A stretch of 64,000 nucleotides of DNA from CBDAQV01 sp965199335. Lineage in GTDB: Bacteria; Pseudomonadota; Alphaproteobacteria; CALMVH01. The notes beneath the pieces were generated by a model. It saw nothing but the letters and a program-made list of their open reading frames with translations, had not been told where the DNA came from and made no database searches. The translations under genes were made by a program, and so were the position numbers. The stretch is from the NCBI GenBank assembly GCA_965199335.1, contig CBDAQZ010000004.1:186001-250000 (forward strand), given 5' to 3'. Position 1 is the first letter of the stretch, and every line of letters starts with the position of its first letter. Positions 60,022 to 64,000 of the stretch are shown in pieces.

Positions 60022-60350
60022 GCCGACACCTTGTACACCGTGCCCTGCACGCCCTTTTCCGTCGTGATCGCCAGGCCCAAACTCTTCTTCGCCGTGCCCG
60101 AGATGAACCCGCGCACGCTGTGCTTCTGCCAGCCGGTAGCGTCCATGATCTCCTGCGCGGAAGCCCCCTCAGGACGGCGCAGCAGCGCGACGACCTGCGA
60201 CTGCTTGGATGCGGGCTTTGCCGCTGGCTCCGGTGCTAGCGGAACCTTGGCAACGGGCGTGAGAACCACCGCGTCGGTTCCAAGCGATGCCTCAGGCGGG
60301 GGCGTGACGATAAGGGTGGCTTTCTTGCGAGTAGCTTTTGCTGCGGTCAT
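60018..60350 (-). CDS. DUF3489 protein (copy 2)
   Basis: At 110 aa, with a Lys/Pro-rich N-terminus and the DUF3489 domain SKQSQVVALLRRPEGASAQE, GWQKHSVRGFISGTAKK. Its domain is almost the same as that of copy 1 at 53097. First gene of the module. GGAG lies before the ATG. Upstream, GGGCCGACCAATCGGCCC (60369-60386) is a perfect palindrome in the leader that could be an operator or RNA hairpin. Confidence 0.9.
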   Translation of the reverse strand: MTAAKATRKKATLIVTPPPEASLGTDAVVLTPVAKVPLAPEPAAKPASKQSQVVALLRRPEGASAQEIMDATGWQKHSVRGFISGTAKKSLGLAITTEKGVQGTVYKVSA

Positions 60351-60368
60351 ATCTGTCTCCAGTTAAGC

Positions 60369-60386
60369 GGGCCGACCAATCGGCCC
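60369..60386. promoter_or_regulatory. Palindrome in the leader of the DUF3489-recombinase operon
   Basis: GGGCCGA and TCGGCCC with four bases between them, 19 bases upstream of the DUF3489 start. Possible operator for a module-encoded regulator, or a leader hairpin. Confidence 0.4.
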
Positions 60387-60541
60387 CGTACTGAGACAAG
60401 CCCGGAACTCTCCAGGCGCACGACCATTCATGCTCTGAACGGAAGCCAAGTCCACTCATTGGTTTGGAATTTAGGCAAAATTCTACCCGATGGACCTGAC
60501 GTCATTCGCTACCAAGCAAGACTTTCAAGGGAATTTATACT

Positions 60542-60569
60542 GAGAGTTCGAATCTCACCCCCTCCGCCA
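60542..60569 (+). other. tRNA-Ser 3'-end fragment (probable attachment site)
   Basis: The stretch GAGAGTTCGAATCTCACCCC followed by CTCCGCCA has the T-arm and acceptor end of a tRNA-Ser gene with encoded CCA, but no tRNA 5' part lies before it. The stop codon of serine recombinase 2 lies inside it on the other strand. A likely attR- or attL-type site from integration at a tRNA-Ser gene. Confidence 0.65.
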
Positions 60570-62174
60570 TTTCAGTCCCTGAGTGGGCACTGCGTTTGCG
60601 CCACCGTTCGCCACAAGCGTCTGGAGCAGTCGGGACTTCGATCCCATGATCCGGACCTCGCCTTCGGCGACCTCGACGCGCTGGGCGAGCGCGCGAAGGT
60701 GGTCGCGGCGGTAGCCGCCCCCTTCAAGGCGGATACGCTGGCGTGCAGTTCGGGCGAATTTGCTCAACATCTGCGGCGTGACCGCCTGGCTCCCTGAGTT
60801 CTGGAGCATGGCCTGGGCGCGCTCGGCGTCAGCCTTCGCCTGGTTGCGGATGGCCTTGAGGCCGTCGATGCGGTCCTTGAGCGCCGGATCTTCCAGGTCG
60901 GCGACGCCCGCCTCGATGGCATCGTAGAGGCGCTTGAGGCGGGCCTCAGACTCTGCCGTACGCCTGTTCAGTTCACCAATGTGATCGTGCTGGCGCTCGG
61001 ATCGCTCCTGCCTCCGGTCGAGGACCGTGGCGAGGATGGTTTCCAGCCGTTCGGGCTGGAGCAGACGGTCTTCGATGTGGCTGGCGACAAGATCATCCAG
61101 CTTATCCATCGGCACAGCGATGCCCTCGCAGGCGGTCGGCCCCTGCCGGGCTTTCATGGAGCAGGCGTAATAGCGGTAGCGCCCGCTCTTGCCGGTGCGG
61201 ATGGTCATGGCTCCGCCGCATTTGGCGCAATGGATGAGGCCGGTGAGCATCGTCGGGCCGCTGATCACGGCGGATGGCGTCACCTTTGGATGGCGGGATT
61301 TGAGCAGCGCCTGCACCCTGTCGAAGGTCTCGCGGTCGATGATCGGCGGCACTGGCACCACCACGATCTCACTGACCGGCTTTAACTCCTTCGACTTTGA
61401 CCGCTTGTTGAACTCATGTTCGCCGACATAGGTGCGGCGGGTCAGGATGCGGTGGACCTGGCCGATGCCCCAGCGGCCGCCGTCGCGGGTGAAGATGCGG
61501 TTGCGGTTCAGGTAACTGACGATGTTCTTCACACCCATTTGGCTTTTGGTGCCGTCACCGTAAAGCGCAAGCCTGTAGATCAGCCGTACCGTCTCGGCGT
61601 GGAGCGGGTCTATCTCTAGCTTCTTCTTGACCTTCGTGCCGCGCTGCTCGGCCGCAACGACACGGTAGCCGATGGGCGGCAGCGAGCCGTTCCAGAAGCC
61701 TTGCCGGGCGTTCTCCTTCAAGGCCCGCATGACGTGCTTGGCGTTTTCCTTCGACTGATATTCGTCGAACAGCGCCATGATCTGCCGCATCATGACGTGC
61801 ATCGGGTCGTCGCCCATCTCCTGGGTGATGGAGACGAGCTTCACCCCGTTCTTGGCAAGCTTCCTGACGTAGAACTCAAGCTCGAAGTGATCGCGAAAGA
61901 AGCGGCTGAACGAGTGAACGACCACCACGTCGAACGGTGGGGGCCTGGACGTACCCGCCTCAATCATGCGCTGGAACTCGGGGCGGCGGTCGTTGGTCGC
62001 CGACGCGCCCGGCTCCACATAGGTCTCGACAAGCTGGTAGCCGCGTGAGGCGCACCAGGCTTCGCCTTGGCGCTTCTGGTCGGGGATGGAGACATCGTGT
62101 TCGGCCTGCCGCGCCGTCGAGACGCGCAGATAGAGGGCGGCTCGTGCCCCTGTGGCTTTCTGGGGCACGGTCAT
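60555..62174 (-). CDS. Large serine recombinase 2
   Basis: A 539-residue recombinase with resolvase domain (AALYLRVSTARQAEHDVSIP, Ser in RVSTARQ; VVHSFSRFFRDHFELEFYVR), recombinase domain (GYRVVAAEQRGTKVKKKLEI, LTRRTYVGEHEF), the zinc ribbon LIHCAKCGGAMTIR ... YYACSMKARQGPTACEG and a coiled-coil (DHIGELNRRTAESEARLKRL). It is not closely related to recombinase 1. Its last codons (LKWRRG) are read from the tRNA-Ser fragment. A 74-residue gene precedes it by 21 bases. Confidence 0.93.
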   Translation of the reverse strand: MTVPQKATGARAALYLRVSTARQAEHDVSIPDQKRQGEAWCASRGYQLVETYVEPGASATNDRRPEFQRMIEAGTSRPPPFDVVVVHSFSRFFRDHFELEFYVRKLAKNGVKLVSITQEMGDDPMHVMMRQIMALFDEYQSKENAKHVMRALKENARQGFWNGSLPPIGYRVVAAEQRGTKVKKKLEIDPLHAETVRLIYRLALYGDGTKSQMGVKNIVSYLNRNRIFTRDGGRWGIGQVHRILTRRTYVGEHEFNKRSKSKELKPVSEIVVVPVPPIIDRETFDRVQALLKSRHPKVTPSAVISGPTMLTGLIHCAKCGGAMTIRTGKSGRYRYYACSMKARQGPTACEGIAVPMDKLDDLVASHIEDRLLQPERLETILATVLDRRQERSERQHDHIGELNRRTAESEARLKRLYDAIEAGVADLEDPALKDRIDGLKAIRNQAKADAERAQAMLQNSGSQAVTPQMLSKFARTARQRIRLEGGGYRRDHLRALAQRVEVAEGEVRIMGSKSRLLQTLVANGGANAVPTQGLKWRRG

Positions 62175-62195
62175 GGCCTGTCTCTCCTTCTCAAG

Positions 62196-62420
62196 TCACC
62201 GGCACGGCCCCAACAACTCATCGAACAGGTCGCCGAACCACCGCTCGAACACGTCCACCTCGGCCTCCGTGACCTGGACAGGCTCGGGCCAGTCGTCGGT
62301 GACGGTCCAGGTCGAGAGGTCATGTTTCGGCGGTCGCCCTGGAAACGGCCACGGCTGGCCGAGCAACGCTTCGAGCTGCTCGGATGCGGTCGGTTGGCGT
62401 TCCTTGCGAAGTCTGGCCAT
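62196..62420 (-). CDS. Small unknown protein upstream of recombinase 2
   Basis: A 74-residue protein (MARLRKERQPTASEQLEALL ... VTEAEVDVFERWFGDLFDEL) with basic N-terminal and acidic C-terminal halves. It lies 21 bases before recombinase 2 and is likely co-transcribed. No family recognised. Confidence 0.55.
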   Translation of the reverse strand: MARLRKERQPTASEQLEALLGQPWPFPGRPPKHDLSTWTVTDDWPEPVQVTEAEVDVFERWFGDLFDELLGPCR

Positions 62421-62567
62421 GGCGGCAGGATCGCCGAAACAGGCCCTTGGAAGAATAGCCTCTGTTTACGCTTGGCTTTGCCTCGTATCCGGGCGCAAAA
62501 ATACTTGCCGGAGCGCGGCGAGACGATGAGGTGGACGGGCGATATACATCCGGCGGACGCAAGCGTA

Positions 62568-63620
62568 TCAGGCGAGGCCATACCATGCTCCCCGGCCAGC
62601 CCCATGCAGGACCAGATGGCCCTGTTCGACCAATGCCTTCAGATGGTCCTTGATCGTGTTGCGGCTGGCGCCGCTGACCCGCACGGCCTCGGCCACCGTG
62701 ATCCGGCCATGCCCGCGCGCCAGTTCCAGGATCAGCACCGACAGTTCCGGCAGTGCGGCGAGCATCACCCGCTCGCGCTCCATCTTCTTTTCGAGGCGCT
62801 GCTTCTGGCTCTGCAAGGCCCGCAGGAAAAACTCCAGCCAGGGGTTCCAGTCCGGCGCGTCGGTGCGGATCGTACCCTGCGTCCGCCGGAGCGACAGGTA
62901 ATAGCTTTCCTTGCTCTGCTCGATCACGCTCTCCAGCGAGCTGTATGGCACGTAGGCATAGCCCGCCCGCAGCAGCATCAGCGTCGTCAGGATCCGCGAC
63001 AGCCGGCCGTTGCCGTCCTGGAAGGGATGAATCTCCAGGAACACCACCACGAACACCGCGATCACCAGCAGCGGGTGAAGGCTCCTGTCCTTCTCTTTCC
63101 CGGCCACCCATTCGACCAGCTCGGCCATCCGGCGCGGTGTGTCGAAGGGCGTGGCGGTCTCGAACACCACGCCGAGGCTCCCGCCGCTCTCGTCGAAGGC
63201 TTCGACATGGTTGGGGAGCGTCTTGTAGGAGCCGCGATGCCGCTCGTCCTTCGTCGAATGGGCCAGCAGGTCGCGGTGGAACTGGCGGATATGGTTCTCA
63301 GTCAGTGCGATCGCGTCATAGGCGCTGAAAACCGTCTCCATCACCTGGGCGTAACCGGCGACCTCCTGCTCGTCGCGCGTGGTGAACGAGCCGATGCGGA
63401 TATTGCCCAGTAGCGTCTCGACCTCTCGGTCGCTGAGTCGGGCGCCCTCGATGCGGGTCGAGGAGCCGATGCTCTCGATGGTGGCGACGCGGCGCAGGCC
63501 GGACAGCCGTTCCGGCGCAATCCGGCCGATAGCCCGCCAGGCACCCTTGAACTCGTCGATCTCCGCGATCAGCGACAGGACTTCGGGGGTGATGCGAAGG
63601 GTCGCGGTGTCGATTGTCAT
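62568..63620 (-). CDS. Fic family protein with C-terminal winged helix
   Basis: The 350-residue protein has the Fic motif HPFQDGNGRLSR (198-209), in which His198 is the catalytic base for transfer of AMP to target proteins, and an N-terminal inhibitory motif STRIEG (54-59), so it is of the class II self-inhibited type. The C-terminus (RITVAEAVRVSGASRNTIKD, HLKALVEQGHLVLHGAGRG) is a winged-helix DNA-binding domain. Targets are unknown. It is common in accessory regions; here it is close to recombinase 2 and probably part of the same element. Confidence 0.93.
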   Translation of the reverse strand: MTIDTATLRITPEVLSLIAEIDEFKGAWRAIGRIAPERLSGLRRVATIESIGSSTRIEGARLSDREVETLLGNIRIGSFTTRDEQEVAGYAQVMETVFSAYDAIALTENHIRQFHRDLLAHSTKDERHRGSYKTLPNHVEAFDESGGSLGVVFETATPFDTPRRMAELVEWVAGKEKDRSLHPLLVIAVFVVVFLEIHPFQDGNGRLSRILTTLMLLRAGYAYVPYSSLESVIEQSKESYYLSLRRTQGTIRTDAPDWNPWLEFFLRALQSQKQRLEKKMERERVMLAALPELSVLILELARGHGRITVAEAVRVSGASRNTIKDHLKALVEQGHLVLHGAGRGAWYGLA

Positions 63621-63878
63621 TACCGTTATGCCATCCGTTTACATCTATTCCCTAAGGCAGAGCAGGCCGTTTGTCCACCCATTTTTATCCAATTAGTCTT
63701 GATAGGTTATAGGGGCGCCGCAGCGAGGCAGAGAGAATTGGAGCGGACTACACATTGCCCTCAACTTGCTGATTTTTCACACGTAAGTCCCTCTTCGGCT
63801 CACTTACGAACATTGCTGGAAAACTCGGAACATTGCGAAATCGTGCTCCAAACCATTAAAAACAAACGACCGCTCAGA

Positions 63879-63898
63879 GCCGCACCTTGCGGCCTTTT
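63879..63898 (+). terminator. Terminator-like hairpin
   Basis: GCCGCA and TGCGGC with a three-base loop, followed by CTTTTAT on the plus strand. No gene is seen before it on that strand, so its role is unclear. Confidence 0.4.
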
Positions 63899-63946
63899 AT
63901 CTTGCCCTCTTTGCTTCCAAGCGTCCTTGGCCCCGCAATGCACAAA

Positions 63947-64000
63947 TCAAAGCAACTGCATTTCGAGTTCGTCTTTGCGCTCTCTCCAGTCCGGCATGGT
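63947..64000 (-). CDS. Possible C-terminal end of a gene entering from the right
   Basis: The minus strand is open for 17 codons to the edge and ends RKDELEMQLL at a TGA at 63947. It may equally be a chance frame, as an ATG occurs within it at about 63998. Confidence 0.2.
   Translation of the reverse strand, partial: TMPDWRERKDELEMQLL

Larger units (their letters stand above)
63621..64000. other. Right-edge region without a clear gene
   Basis: Mixed composition. It holds a CGTAAGT ... ACTTACG inverted repeat (63781-63809), two GAACATTGC direct repeats (about 63808 and 63830), and a terminator-like hairpin at 63879-63898. The last 54 bases may hold a gene end on the minus strand. Confidence 0.5.

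Noticed and set aside
60538..60570. A complete tRNA-Ser gene
   Set aside because: Only T-arm and acceptor 3' part are present; no anticodon or D-arm upstream.

Overview
The window is high-GC DNA from an alphaproteobacterium. The evidence is a petABC cytochrome bc1 operon, a split glycine decarboxylase (gcvPA/gcvPB), a thrB-rnhA pair, ispH next to the hopanoid gene hpnH, an ELM1-family protein and GTCATCCCGG-type palindromic repeats. The genus cannot be fixed from sequence alone. Most of 1-52 kb is chromosomal backbone with short AT-richer insertions; 52.4-64 kb is a mobile region.

1-7.7 kb: two tandem membrane acyltransferases (the second cut by the window edge), yqgE, a DUF2383 protein, an ELM1-like protein, two tandem paralogues of unknown family, a thioredoxin-fold protein with one cysteine, rnhA and thrB. 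7.7-12.8 kb: glycine cleavage system gcvT-gcvH-gcvPA and, after a convergent unknown gene, gcvPB. 12.8-16.1 kb: two PIN-domain proteins with an antitoxin-like gene, a frameshifted class A beta-lactamase, and an AT-rich pair with a TIR-domain effector. 16.1-23.4 kb: ilvE, a two-component system, a hydrolase and a sulfur-handling row (cysE, cysteine desulfurase, ferredoxin, mnmA).

23.4-28.6 kb is the most interesting stretch. A SAM methyltransferase gene and a gene fusing a nicotianamine-synthase-like domain to a cysteine-synthase-like PLP domain form an operon behind a near-consensus Fur box. A hydrolase is divergently transcribed from the same intergenic region, and a second, stand-alone nicotianamine-synthase-like gene lies 0.6 kb past it, beyond tRNA-Met and a degraded efflux gene. 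This reads as an iron- or metal-regulated opine-like metallophore pathway of unfamiliar design; the product is inferred, not known.

28.6-52.3 kb: a lipoprotein, petABC, small stress-type proteins, a HAD phosphatase, a pirin, glpK-glpD, a YceI/cytochrome b561/YceI group beside an HxlR regulator, a TetR regulator, acs, an ispH-hpnH-ybjQ-cdh-DMT row, a secreted GH79-like/FG-GAP protein, a DUF1223 protein and ispE.

52.4-64 kb: tRNA-Gln followed by three diverged copies of a roughly 185-bp repeat that starts in the tRNA 3' end. Between copies 1 and 2 lie a DUF3489 gene and an autotransporter gene broken by one base. After copy 3 comes a DUF3489-DUF2924-large serine recombinase module, then a second serine recombinase whose 3' end runs into a tRNA-Ser fragment, and a Fic protein. 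This looks like repeated site-specific integration at tRNA 3' ends.
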